Below, one piece after another: positions 1 through 12,852 of a DNA stretch of 64,000 nt. This DNA is from Phaeosaccion multiseriatum (Eukaryota; Ochrophyta, other classes), in assembly GCA_965112735.1 (NCBI GenBank), contig OZ218955.1, positions 124,001 to 188,000 of the forward strand, in the 5' to 3' direction. The notes under the pieces were generated by a model that ran no database searches, had not been told where the DNA came from, and saw nothing but the letters and a program-made list of their open reading frames with translations. Each line of letters starts with the position of its first letter. The stretch's first letter is position 1. A program made the translations under genes and the position numbers.

Positions 1-29
1 CACACGCACCCACGCACGCGCCCACGCAC

Positions 30-2843
30 CTGTTCTGGCGCAGTTGGTAGTACAGCACCCCCAAGGAGCACCACACGTTGGGGTTATCGGGGTCACACGT
101 CACAGCTTGGTCGTATGCCTGAGGGGAGGGGGGCAGATTGGCGTGGGTGCGTGCGTGAGAGGGCAGGGCACCGCAAAGGCAGGAGAGGAGAGGACAAAGC
201 CAGGGCAGGACCAAGACAGTCTGTCTACAGTCTGTCTACAGTCTGTCCACAATCTGTCTACAGTCTGTCCACAGTCTGTCTACAGTCTGTCCACAATCTG
301 TCTACAGTCTGTCCACAGTCTGCCTACAGTCTGTCTACAGTCTGTCTACAGTCTGTCCACAGTCTGTCCACAGTTTGTCTACAGTCTGCCTACAGTCTGT
401 CTACAGTCTGTCCACAGTCTGTCTACAGTCTGTCTACAGTCTGTCTACAGTCTGTCTACAGTCTGTCCACAGTCTGCCTACAGTCTGTCCACAGTCTGTC
501 CACAGTCTGTCTACAGTCTGCCTACAGTCTGTCTACAGTCAGTCCACAATCTGTCTACAGTCTGTCCACAGGCTGTCTCCAGTCTGTCTACAGTCTGTCC
601 ACAGTCTGCCTACAGTCTGTCTACAGTCTGTCTAGCACTACAGAGCGACGAAAAGAGTCTTGACTGACTGTGCATCTATCCAGCGGTACACACGTGAGGA
701 AGGTGCAGTTCCCAGTGGCTGGCGGCTCTCCACACAACAAAGCCACCCATCAGCTGCCATCCATCCTCCCTCCTTCCATCAGCTGCCGTCTGTAACTACA
801 CACACATACATGATAGGCGAGCTCGTGCTGCTGCCCCGCCATGTAGCAGCGCCCCAGCAGGTACCAGCCCAGCCCGCCCTGCGGATCTGGGGGATGGCAG
901 TGAATGGGCAGGGGTGGCAGTGGATGAGCAGGAGGTGTCAGGGCACAGGGTGTCAGGACAGAGAGAGGGGGTGCGCGGACAGGGTGTGACAGAGCAGGAG
1001 AGGGTGTCAGGACAGCAGGAGTTGATGATGCAGGGTGTCAGGACAGCAGGAGTTAGAAGTGAATGATACAGCAGCAGAGGGACACAGTGTGTGGGGCGGA
1101 GAGGAGGTGCGGTGTGCAGTGTAGGAGCAATGACCAACGCACGCATCCATCACCGTGCCCCTAAGGCGGCCCTACGGACTTGCCCTAAGGCCCTACGGTG
1201 CTGCCCTCAGGAGGTAGGGGGTATCCGACAGGAGGTAGGTATCAGGAGGTAGGAGGAGGAGGAACTGACACCCCCCACCCGCCTCACACACAGAGACACA
1301 CATTACACTACACACATACAATACGCACACACATGCACAGATAGACAGACAGAAAGGCAGACAGACACGCTCAACTCTCCCCCCATACATCAGTGCACAC
1401 ACCGATCTCCGTGGCTCTCTTGAGGTACCCCACCGCAGAGTTGAAGTCGTTCTGATCCTTGTAATGGAGCCACCCGAGCTGCTGCAGGGCCTTGACATGC
1501 TTGGCGTTGCACTGCAGAGCGCGTCGGTATGCTCCGGTGGCGCTGGCCACGTCATCACTTGTCTCGTACACGTGACCGATCTGGGCCCACACGTCCCCCT
1601 GGATGGTGCGGTCCTCGACACGCTAGAGGGGGGGGTAGGAAGGGAGAGGGGGGGAGAGGGAGGGAGGGAGGGAGGGAGGGAGTCAGGGAGTGAGTGAGTG
1701 AGTGAGTCAGCGAGGGAGTGAGACCATCCCCTGCCCTTCACCCCCCTCTATCCTCTGCCATCCCCTGCCATCTGTGACTGCTGACCTGAAGCACCATGTG
1801 GAACATGTCTAGAGCTTCCTCGAGCTTGCCCTGCTGCTTGGCGATGACGGCCATGTGGAAGCGCACCTCGTGCTCCAGCTCGAATTCGGGGTCCACCTTA
1901 TCCATTGTTAAGTAAGGGTATGTATGTATCCAATGGTAAGTAAGGGCATACAGTGAGGACATCCATCCACTGCCATCCGCAGAGGAGACGCAAGCCCTAC
2001 CCCACCCCGGCCTGGCCTGCCTTACCCTCCTTACCCCTCCCCCCCATCCCTCCCGTCCGTACCTGCAGACAGACGGTGAAGGCCTCGAAGGCCCTGGTGG
2101 AGGTGCCGAAGCGATCGTAAAGCAGCCCCAGACCGTACCTGTGTGTGTGTGGGTGGACAGAGAGAAGATGAAGAGGGTCCAAGTGGTTTAAGTGGTGCAA
2201 GCAAGGGTGTGGGAGGGGGCGAGGGCAGAGCAGAAGGGGCAGAGAGGAGTATGTGAGTGAGCCAATATGAACACCGCCCGGGTGTGTGCGTGTGTGTGTG
2301 TGTGTGTATGAGGGAGAGAGAAAGTGTGTGTGAGAGAGAGAGGGAGTGCGTGTGTGACAGAAAGAGGGCGTGTGCGTGCGTACCAGAGGTGTGGCTCTTT
2401 GAAGGTGTGTGCGTGGTAGCAGGCGTGCTGGAACGGCGTGACGGAGAGCTGCACGTTGGACATCATGAGGTAGCAGAACGCCATCTCGGCCCAGGCCTAG
2501 GCAAGGCACAGCGGCAAGAGGGGGGGGGGGAGGAAGGAGGGAATGAGAGAGTGAGAGTGAGGGCGGAGTAGAGGAGAGGATGAATACGATAAGAGTTAGA
2601 GAGACGTCCGCTAAGTGAAGAGGATGAGTAAGAAAGGGGTAGAGACATGTCCGCTCGGTGAAAGAGGGAGGATGTGACGGGCAAGACTGCCCCGATCGGA
2701 GCGAATGCTTTGACTCAAGTAAGCGGATGGAACGCCGCCACCCACCCACGCACGCACGCACCCACACTCCCACGTACGCACCTGTCCGTTTCCTTCGTCC
2801 AAGTTGATGGCCCTCCCCAGCAGCTCCAGCGCCTGTGCAGAGC

Positions 2844-2894
<51 letters not shown>

Positions 2895-4265
2895 GATTGA
2901 GTCATGCACGGGACACGCACACACACGCGCGGCATTTAGTCACGCAGAGGACACACACATACAGACGGGATGGAGTAAGACTCACAGACGGGATGGAGTA
3001 AGACTCACAGACGGGATGGAGTCACGCAAGGTACACTTGCACAAACACCAACGCCACCATTTGAACAAGGCCGTAGCCTGGACGGGAGACACGGCGCTTC
3101 TCGTCCGTTCTCCACCCTTCACCCCTCCACATCCTTCACACCGCGTCCTCTCCGCCCTCCCCCCTCCCACCACTCCCTCCCTCCCTCCTCCTTCCCTACC
3201 TTAGGGTAGCTGTTCTGCTGGCGGTACCAGGAGCCGAGGCCCGTGTTGCTCTCGCTGGACCAGGGGTTGTGCGCTAGGGCCCGCTCGAAGTACTCCATCG
3301 CTGCCATAGGGGCACGGCAGAGGGCGGGGAAAGGGTGTAGGAGAAAGGGTAGGGTAGGGTAGGGTATAGGGCATATGGGTATAGGGCATATGGGTATATG
3401 GGCATGTGGGTATAGGGCATATGGGTATAGGGCATATGGGTATATGGGCATGTGGGTATATGGGCATGTGGGTATAGGGCATATGGGTATAGGGCATATG
3501 GGCATAGGGCATATGGGTACAGGGCATATGGGTATATGGGCATGTGGGTATAGGGCATATGGGTATATGGGTATAGGGCATATGGGTATAGGGCATATGG
3601 GTATAGGGCATATGGGTATATGGGCATGTGGGTATAGGGTATATGGGTATATGGGCATATGGGCATATGGGCATGTGGGTATAGGGCATGAGGGTATAGG
3701 GCATATGGGTATAGGGCATATGGGTATATGGGCATATGGGTATATGGGCATATGGGTATAGGGCATATGGGTGTAGGGCATATGGGTGTAGGGCATATGG
3801 GTATAGGGTATATGGGTATATGGGCATGTGGGTATAGGGCATATGGGTATAGGGCATATGGGTATATGGGCATGTGGGTATAGGGCATACGGGTATAGGG
3901 CATATGGGTAAAGGGCATATGGGTATAGGGCATATCTCTTGCTCCCTTACCCTCCCACCTTTCTCTCTCGTTCTCTCTTACCCCCCCAAACCCCCCCCCA
4001 CACACACCCGCTGACACACAACATCCACCCATTGACTTACTACCCACCTAGGCTGTCGCTGTCCTGCGCCTGTGCGATGCATCCGAGTGAGTGCCACGCC
4101 CTCCCATTGGCCTCCGACAGTTTCGTTAGCACGCCCTCCACGCCCTCCCCGCCCCTCCGACTCTAAGGATTGTTAAAGATGGGGTGGGGAGGGGGTGGAC
4201 GCGGATCGGCGCAGCAAAGACACAGATCGAGAGAGGGACAGAGACAGATAGAGAGAGAGGGAGAT

Positions 4266-4296
<31 letters not shown>

Positions 4297-5515
4297 GGGG
4301 GGGGTGAGAGAGAGCGTGAGGGAGCGAATCTATGGCAGAGAAAGGATGAGAGGGAGAGACAGAGCGCGAGAGGAAGCAGAGAGAGACAGAAAGGAGGAGA
4401 GCTGGACACAAGTCCTCCCTCTCCCAGCCAAGCTCGTCACTGCTTAGCACCGCCGCACAGCGGTGTAAGCACACGCACTCTGCTCTCTCTCTGTCTGTCT
4501 CTCACCTCAGCGCCGGGCTGGGAGCGCCTGCGTAAGGCTCCTCCTCCTCCCTCTCGGCCCGGGAAGCCTCCTGCTTGGTCCGCAATAGACCTGTCTGTGG
4601 GCCTGTCTGCTGACCTGCCCGCGCCTGGAAGGGCAGAGGGGGTGGCCCGCCGCCCCTCGTCTCTAGTTGAACCCTCTTCGGAGCCTCGACGCGGAGCCGG
4701 CCCCCCTTCCTCTGCCCCTCCTCTCCCCCCCGCTGGCCCCGACCCCTTACCTCCGCCGTCTCCCCCCTGCCCGCTGCTGCCAGTTACCGCATCGCCACCG
4801 TTGCCGCCTCTTATCCGGCCTTCTATCCGCCCTTCTCTCCCCCCCGCCCCCCCCATGCCTGAGCCCTCTTCACCACCTCGACTCGGACCCCCTCCTCCCC
4901 CTCCTCCGTTCGCCCCGCTACCGTTGCTGCTGTTGTTACCCACGCCAACTCTCATGCCGAAGCCCCCCGCGCCTGGTGCCGGTGGCTCCGAGGTGGGGTG
5001 TTGAGGAGGATGGGCATGGCGGTGGTGAGGGCTGGGCTGCCCCCCGCCCTGCCCCCCGCCCTGCCCCCCCGCCCCTCCTACGTCAGCGGGAGGGGCTTCG
5101 AGCGGGGGTGGAGGCCCCCCTCCCCCACCCGGTCTTCCTCCCCCCCTTCCCACCCCCACATGGCGTTGCTGACCCTGACCTGGACCCTGACTCCCCGCAC
5201 CACGTCCCCAGTGACCACGCCCGCCACTCCCTCCTGCGCCACCTCCTGCTGCCCCAGGCGGGGGAGGGCCTTGGTACTCCCCGCCTTGGCCCTGGGGGGC
5301 ATAACCCCCACCCACTCCGCCCCCCATCCCGTTCTCCCTCGGCGCTCCGGAACGGAACCCTGTACCTACATGCTGCCCCCCTGCGGCACGAGGCGTGATG
5401 TGAGGGTGGGGACCTGGATGGGGCCCTGGGTGGGGACCTGGATGGGGCCCTGGGTGGGGCGGGCCTCCTCCGCTCCAGGACGCTCCACCTCCACTGTGAT
5501 GCAGGCCCCCCACGT
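30..5515 (-). CDS. Ssn6/CYC8-type TPR transcriptional corepressor, partial (3' end off left edge)
   Basis: In fungi and animals such proteins (Cyc8, UTX-like) bridge DNA-bound repressors to Tup1/Groucho partners in the nucleus. Ten exons can be placed on the minus strand, about 5515-4506, 4162-4048, 3300-3200, 2832-2782, 2496-2384, 2138-2063, 1896-1786, 1622-1403, 886-810 and 118-30; all phases join. The first is Gly/Pro/His-rich low complexity. The rest encode consecutive TPRs: AWHSLGCIAQAQ, AMEYFERALAHNPWSSE, ALELLGRAINLDEGNGQ, YGLGLLYDRFGTSTRAFEAF, HMAVIAKQQGKLEEALDMF, VWAQIGHVYETSDDVASATG, GWYLLGRCYMAGQQHELAY and NVWCSLGVLYYQLRQN. The WYLLGRCYMA and NVWCSLGVLYYQ signatures are characteristic of the Ssn6/UTX TPR block. 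The true start is not certain: the 5515 boundary looks like a splice acceptor, so a short upstream exon probably exists. Family call is good; Ssn6 versus UTX-type (no JmjC seen, C-terminus missing) cannot be decided. Confidence 0.8.
220..635. repeat. 11-bp minisatellite, about 38 copies
   Basis: The unit is CAGTCTGTCTA alternating with variants having CCA, GCC or AATC. It fills most of the intron between two TPR exons (118 and 810) of the corepressor gene. Because 11 is not a multiple of 3, all three frames are open and give spurious 11-residue periodic proteins. Confidence 0.95.
2849..2892. repeat. (AC)n microsatellite in a corepressor intron
   Basis: A perfect CA run of about 22 units lies just upstream, in the sense direction, of the small exon at 2832-2782. 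A related interrupted GT tract lies at 2281-2310. Confidence 0.9.
3345..3935. repeat. ATGCCCTATACCCAT-type minisatellite filling a corepressor intron
   Basis: On the sense (minus) strand the unit is a 15-bp ATGCCCTATACCCAT or 9-bp ATGCCCAT variant, about 40 copies. The 5' edge on the plus strand starts with a short telomere-like GGGTAGGGTAGGGTA run. The same family occurs in a second gene at 36601-37155. Confidence 0.95.
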
Positions 5516-6089
5516 CTGTGTAGGGCAAGGGCAGGGGGCAAGGGGTGGCAGGGGGAAGAAAATAAAGAGGAACAAAAAAAGGGAGGGAGGGAGAGAGCAT
5601 GAGGGAGAGGGGAGAGACGAGGCTTATCGTGGGATGCGGGAGGGCGAAGTGGAGCGACTGCACATGGAGCGCTTTACATGACGCAGAGGGCTCGCCAACT
5701 GCTCAAAGTAACAAGGGCGAATCCTTCTCCTACGCCCCCCCTTCCCCAAACAAGCCACAGGAGCCACGATATACTACCCTCCACTCGAATCTAGACAGCT
5801 TGAGAGACAGTCTGTCTGGCAAGCAGCTGAGCCGCAACAGCATCGCAGCAGCAGCAGGATGCAGTACCATAGCCTTCCCCTTTGCTCAACCCCGAGTTTT
5901 CCACCTACGTGTGTTGGGGGTGTGATCCATCACACAGTGGCCTACTGCCTGCTGCTAGCTACTAGATTGCTGAGGCTTTTACTGTGGAGCAAAGCCCCTG
6001 CCCGCTGCCCGTGCACCTGCTCGTCAACATTTGTTGGGACGTGCCAAGGGACTGACTGACCGCTGAGTTTCAGCTCGTCGGGAGGGATT
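5516..6089. promoter_or_regulatory. Divergent spacer between corepressor and ATAD2-like gene
   Basis: Head-to-head spacer that should hold both promoters and probably the first non-coding or short coding exon of the corepressor. No TATA box or other clear core element was recognised. Confidence 0.4.
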
Positions 6090-9000
6090 TTGGGGGCGGA
6101 TTTTAAATTGTTGCAAAGAGTTGCAGACGTCAAAGGACATAAGGCTGGGCTGCAAGGGGAGCAAGAAGAGGAAAGGAAGGGCAAAGACTACGAGATATCA
6201 GCGTCACCTTCTTGGGAGGTTTGCAGGAGAGGCGTCTTCACCGGAAGGCAGGGGGGATTTCATTTCAACAAAGGCAGAGAGAGCATGAGGACGAGAGGCA
6301 CGGGCGTCGGACACGGAGACCGAGAGGAGGGAGGCGCGGTGGAGTCCAGTGCAGATGGAGCTACGGGGGGCAGGGGGAAGAGGCGGAGGACTTCTCTGAC
6401 AGAGGTAGGAGGAGGAGGTCCGGGGAGAGGAGGGGAGGAGAGTGAAGATGTGTGCGTTTGCCCTCCCTCTGGGGCGGCTTCAATGCGCCTTGCTATCGGC
6501 CTGTCAAGTCAAACCAACAGCCCCATGCCTTTCAAAATCGTGCACAATTGTGCTTCTCTGGCCCCGTCGTCTGTGATACCCTCTGTTCTCTCCGAACGCT
6601 CCCAGCAGCGGCCAGAGGACGATGACGAAGAGGAGGGGGAGGACCAACAAGAGGGGGAGGGGGAGGAGAGCGAGAGAAGGCACCGACACAGAGACAGCGG
6701 CGCACAGTCCCGCAGGAAGGCAAGGGCCCGCGTCCTTGCGCGGTCTGGAGTGCCGCAAAGCACTTTGGAGACCTCGCCGGGCGGGGGCGGGGGGAGGGCG
6801 CCGGGGAGGGGGAGGAGGGGGAGAGGGGCGAGGAGGGGGAAGCAGCAGGAGGATGAGGATGGTGATGACGAAGACGAGGAGGAAGAGAATGAGGATGAGG
6901 AGACTCCTGCGAGAAGGCGAAGCAAGAGGAGTGGGGCGGGAGTGAATAGGAGGGTCAGGCAAGACGAGGAGGAGGAGGAGGAGGAGGAGGAGGAGGAGGA
7001 GGAGGAGGAGGAGGAGGAGGAGCAGGAGGAGCAGAGCACTACAAGGCCGCGAAGGCGGAGTGGCGGGCGGAAACCCAAGAGAAAGAGTGGAACGGGCAAA
7101 AGGAGAAACAGCAGCAGACATTCCACTGCGAGTGCTGCTGCTCTCGCCGCCGCTGAGGAGGAGGAGGAGGAGGAGGAGGAGGAGGGAGAGGGAGGGAGGA
7201 GGCGGGATCTGAAACTGCGGCGATCGAGCAGGGGGCAGGCGAAAGCTGTGTATGGGGAGTTGGAGGAGGAAGAGGAAGAGGAGAGGGAGGAGGAGGAGGA
7301 GGAGGAGGAGGATGAGGTGGAGGAGGAGGGAGAGCCAGAGGAGGAGGAGGAGGAGGAGGAGGAGGAGGAGGAGGAGGAGGAGGGAGACGACGACGAAGAT
7401 GGCGGAGCCTCCAAGGTAAGCAGATGGATGGCAGTGGATGGTCTTTCCGTTGAGGGCTGTGCCGTGGTGCGTGTGTTTGTTTCCCTCCAGCTCTGATCCA
7501 CCGATCAGTACATTAATATACTGAATTCAAATAATCCCCTCTCCTCACCCCCTCAGCGGTCGGCGCGATCACGAAGGCGGCGCAAGAGGGGCACGAACAC
7601 GGAGCTCCGCAACCTCCTGGGCCTTTCCAGTCAGGAGCAGGCAGCGAAAGACCGACGGAGGCGCACCCTGGGGCAGCTCGAATGGCGCCTCAAGTACAAG
7701 GAGGAGGGAGAGGGGGAGGAGGGGGGGGAGGGAGGAGGGGAGGGCAAGGGGGTGGAGGAGGGGAGGGGGCGCAGCTTGAGGAGCAGGGGAAGCATCAAGG
7801 CGCCGGACGTGCTGAACTACAGCGAAGCCAACAACAACAACGACGAGGAGCAGTACCAGGTGGGTCTCCTTTCTCCTCCCTCCCCTCCCCTCCCCTCTCT
7901 CTCCTCGCGTCTCCTCTCTCCTCTTCCCTCTCTTTTCCTCTCTTCTCTCCGCTGTCCCTGTCCCTGTCTTCTCTCCCTCCACGGGCATCAATGACATCAA
8001 TGACATCAATGACATCAATGACATCAATGATACCAATGACATCAATGGCATCGTGTCACTCACCTCGCCGGCCTTTTCTTCTTCATTTCTTACTATGACT
8101 AACTGACTTACTGCGACTTCCGACTGTGACTTTCTGTGAGTGTTGTCTCGCCGAGAGAGGGAGAGAGCTCATCTGCCCCCCCCTTGCCCCTGTCTCAAGC
8201 AGTACTCCCTTGCCCCTGCCTCAAGCAGTACTCCCTTGCTCCTGCCCCTGTCTCAAGCAGTACTCCCTTGCCCCTGCCCCTGTCTCAAGCAGTACTCCCT
8301 CCGGCGCCGCAAGCGCAGTGAGGGGCGTAACCCCCGCTTCAACATCTCCAGCACGGGGGGCACCACGTATCAGGAGGGGCCATCCCGGGGGGGCGCAGAC
8401 AGCCGCCGCCCCCCGGGGTCCGCCTACGCCGATCTGGAGCGCCGGGCCGCCGCCAACAGCCGCCGGACAACCAACGCGGGAGGGGGAGGGGGGGGCAGCA
8501 GCCACTACTCCAGGAGGGGCGGGGGGGGCAGGGGGGCGAGGCGGCGTAGGCACTATGACTCGAGCAGCGAGAGCAGCGAAGGAGACAGGGGGAGGGCCAT
8601 GGAGTTTGGAGGAGGCATGAGCGGCAGGCAGAGGGACGAAGACGAGGACTTTGCGGGCTATGTGCACAGGAACGCTGCCAAGGAGCTTGCGTCAGTCACG
8701 CCCATCAACGGGATTGACCACGGGAGGGGGGGAGGTGGAGGGGAGGGCGAGGCGGCGGGCGGGGGGGGTAAGAGCAAGACAGGCAGCAGCGGAAGTATCC
8801 GCGACCGGGCCGATCAGCGGGACATTCTGCGGGCAGATGCCAACCCCGTGGATGTGGACTCGAGCATCGGGTGGGAGAGCGTGGGGGGGCTGAGCGGGCA
8901 CGTGAGGCAGCTCAAGGAGATGGTCATGTTGCCCCTCGTGTACCCTGAGGTGTTTAGCAAGTTCAACTCGCAGCCGCCAAGAGGTGCGTGACGAAGAGGG

Positions 9001-9342
9001 GGGCTTATGCCACTCAGCTCACCCATTGACTGCCATCCGACCCCCTCACACCAATCCACTGCCTTCTCATCCACTCAGCAATTCATTCACTTGCCGGATC
9101 ACCCACCCATCCACTGCCATCCCCACCCACCCACCCACGCATCCCAGGCATTCTCTTCTCCGGCCCACCCGGGACAGGCAAGACTTTGACGGCGCGTGCC
9201 CTCGCCAACGCGTGCGGACAGGGCAGCGGACAGGACGGGCTTGGGCACGGGCAGAAGGTGGCCTTCTTCATGCGCAAGGGGGCAGACTGCCTCTCCAAGT
9301 GGGTGGGGGAGGCGGAGAGGCAGCTCAGGCTTCTCTTCGAAC

Positions 9343-9379
<37 letters not shown>

Positions 9380-10914
9380 TGTGTTTGTGTGGCTGTGTGT
9401 GTACCCATCACCCCCTCGCTCAATCGCTCGCTCAGTGCTCTTCACGCACGCTTGCACACACGCACGCACACGAGAACCACCCCTTCTTTCTTTATCCCTC
9501 TTTTCCTTCCTTACTTACTTCCTTACTTACTTACGTACTTACTTACGTACTTACTTACGTGAGCCCTTCCCTTCCCCTCCACCGCCCCCTCAGGCCCGCA
9601 AGTTCGCCCCCTCAATCATCTTCTTCGACGAGATCGACGGCCTCGCCCCCGTGAGGAGCGCCAAGCAGGACCAGATACACGCCAGCATTGTCAGCACGCT
9701 TCTGGCCCTCATGGATGGTCTCGATGACAGGGGACAGGTCGTCGTCATTGGGGCCACCAATCGCCCGGATGCGGTGGACCCGGCCTTGAGGCGGCCGGTG
9801 AGTTGATGGGTCGGTGGGTGGATATGTGTGTGGGTGGGTGGTTGGGTGGGTGGTTGGGTGGGTGGGTGGATGGTGGGTGGGTAAGTGGGTGGGTGGGTGG
9901 GTGGGTGAGTGGGTGAGTGAGTGGGTGGGTGAGTTGGTGGGTGGGTGGGTGGGTGGGTAAGTGAGAGGGTGGGTGGTGGGTTGGATGGTTGGTTGTTTGC
10001 TGTTTTGATTCAGTCCGTCTGTGTATAGATCCGCTCCGTCCAACTGCACTCACTCACTCCAGGTCTAACGCTCTGCTCTGCCCTTATACCTCCAACACTC
10101 ACCCACGCACCCACCCACCCACCCACCCCCACCCATTGCTTGTTCCAGGGCCGCTTCGACCGCGAGCTTGCCTTCAAGCTGCCTGACGTCAAGGCCCGGC
10201 GTCGCATATTAGCCATCCACACTTCCAAATGGCAGCCATCGCCTGCCAAGCCGCTCCTGGGGGAGCTCGCTAAGCGCACGGTGGGGTACTGCGGAGCGGA
10301 CATCAAGGCTCTGTGCGCAGAGGCCACGCTGTGCGCCTTTAGACGCCTCTTCCCGCAGGTAACGGGCGGTGGGGGTGGGGGGTCAGGGTACAGGGCCAGG
10401 TGTGAGAGGCGTGCCAGTGTCAGTTTCAGTGTCAGTTTCAGTGTCAGTTTCAGTGTCAGTTTCAGTGTCTGTCCCGTCCTATGAGGGCCTCGCACGACGG
10501 CAGCCCGCCGCCCCCCCTCAATCCTCTCGTCGTGCCTTCTCTCTTCTTCCCGGACTTGGGCCTCCCCCCCCCCCAACCAGGTGTACACCTCCTCCCGCAA
10601 GCTGCTGCTAGACCACTCCTTGATCCAAGTGTCTCGAGTGGACTTTGCTCAGGCCATGCGTCACATCACTCCTGCCGCACATCGGGCGGTCTTCTCTCCG
10701 GCGGCTGCTCTACCGACGGCACTTGGGCCTCTGTTGGGGCCCAAGCTGCAGGAGGTGCTGGCGGGGGTGGAGGGGCAGATGCCTGCGGCCTTCGCTATGA
10801 GTCATCAGGAAGAGGAAGAGGAAGCGGCCCATGAGAAGGAAGAGGGGCAGGAGGGGGGGCCGTCTACTGTTACTGCTGCTGCTGGATCACCGAGTGGTGC
10901 ATGTGATGACGAAG

Positions 10915-10959
<45 letters not shown>

Positions 10960-12762
10960 GAGGAGGCTTGGGCATGGCGGGCGTGGTGATGATGGAGGTG
11001 GGGCAGGGAGGCGCGGACGGGCGGAGCCAACAGGAGGACAAGGACAAGGACAAGGACAAGGACACGGAGGACGAAGGAGAAGCGGACGACGATGACGACG
11101 AAGACGACGAGGATGGCAGTGGACGGGACGAGGAGGGCTGCTTGGGCTTGGGCTGGGGCATGGACGCGTGGAAGAGGGCAGACGGGGTGCACAGACCAAG
11201 GCTCGTGCTCAGGGGCCGTCCGGGAGGGGGACAAGACGCCCTAGCTGCGGCGGCTCTGCACCGGCTTGAAGGTCTGTGTGTGCGTGTGTGCGTGTGTGTG
11301 TATGTGTGTATGTGTGTGTGTGTATGTGTGTGTGTCCTTCCCTTGTGTGGCAAATCACAAACGGAATCGCAGCGAAACATGAAGCTCATCTCATCCCCCC
11401 ATCTCTCCCTTCTTCCCTCGAACAACCAACAGGCGTACCAGTCTTCTCCCTGGACCTGTCCTCCCTTGTCTCCGACCCCCACTGCGGGCCCGAGGCTGCC
11501 ATCGTCTCGCGCTTCAGCGAGGCGCGTCGCTCTGCCCCGTGCATCCTCTTCCTCCCCGGGGTGGAACGCTGGTGGGGAGACGAAACTGTCCACCACCCCC
11601 TCCTACGCACCTCTCTTGTGAGCCTGCTCAACGGATTGCCCGACACCATGCCCATCCTTGTGATGAGTACGTGGACCTTGGCGGGGGACAGGATGGCAGT
11701 GGATGGGGAGGGGGCGGAGTCGGGGGTGGGAGGAGGAGGAGGAGCTGGTGTCGGGACTTACCGCGAGCCCCCGGGGGACCTGCTGAGCGCGCTGCTGGGG
11801 GGGCTACCTCTCACAGATAGCGACTACGACCCTTGCTCCTGTGATGCTGAGATGGGGGAGGAGGATGACGCGTGGAGGGGGGTGTACACGGTGGGACCGC
11901 CCGACCACAAGGGGCGGAGGAGCTTTGTGAAGGAGATGCTGCAGCACCTCAAGGCCATTGTGGAGGGACGCTTCGGACCGAGTGAGGCGCTGCTGATTCC
12001 AGAGCCCGCGGAGGGGGAGGAGGGGGAGGAGGAGGAGGAGAAGAACCTCTATTGGGGCGATGAGCATGTTCTCGCGAGCTTGGTGAGTCTTGATGAAGAG
12101 GACAAGGGGCCGGGGGAGGGGGAGGAGGAGGGGGAAGAGGGCGACGGGGAAGGCGCAGCAGCAGCATCAACGGGAGGAGGAGGAGGAGGAGGAGGAGGAG
12201 GAGGAGGAGGAGGAGGAGGAGGAGGAGGAGGAGGAGACGCGTCTTCTGTCGAGGGGGGGGCGGCAGCGGTGGCGGCGAAGATGGTGGCCACTTCCGCAGC
12301 CGCCACAGATGGCGACACTGCAGAGGCCGAATTACCAGCGGTTGCAGCTGGAGCTGAGCAAGGGGGCGCTGCTTGTAATGGCTCGCCCTGTGCCCCTGCC
12401 TCTACCGCCTCTGGCCACCGGGATGAAGGAAGCAGCAGCATCAGCAGCAGCAACAGCAGCAGCAGCAGCAGGCAGATTGGCGCCGGCATTGGCAGATTCA
12501 GTAGTGAGGTGGTTGCTTCGCCTCCTCCTTCTTCGCTGCTTGCGATTGCAGAGCTGGCGAAGCAGCAGCTGCGGCAGCTGCAGGAGAGGCGTAAGGCCAA
12601 GGACAAGAGCAGGGGCAGGCATATGGGCAGGGGAGGGGGTGTGTTCTTCCGAGCTGGGACGCGCAAGAGGGCCCTGGAGGTGCTTCCCTTCGCGCCAGAG
12701 GAGGAGGACCCCGTGAACCGCAGAATGGCCGAGGAGGAGCAGTCACAGAAAGAGGTGTGTGT

Positions 12763-12852
<90 letters not shown>

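Noticed and set aside
220-635. CRISPR-like array
   Set aside because: Units are contiguous 11-mers with no unique spacers, in a eukaryotic intron. The same applies to the 23-bp array at 44244-44470.
44-667. 207-residue open frame with VCLQSVYSLST periodicity
   Set aside because: An 11-bp intronic tandem repeat leaves all three frames open; no promoter or family signal.
3345-3375. Telomere or interstitial telomere (GGGTAGGGTA; also AACCCTAACC at 49773)
   Set aside because: Only two or three units, inside or beside genes; too short to mean a chromosome end or fusion.
3119-4047. Long open frames encoding tandem MPYTHMP / PYALYP repeats (also at 36348-37300)
   Set aside because: These are frames through an intronic minisatellite; real TPR or GRAM exons with matching phases lie on either side.
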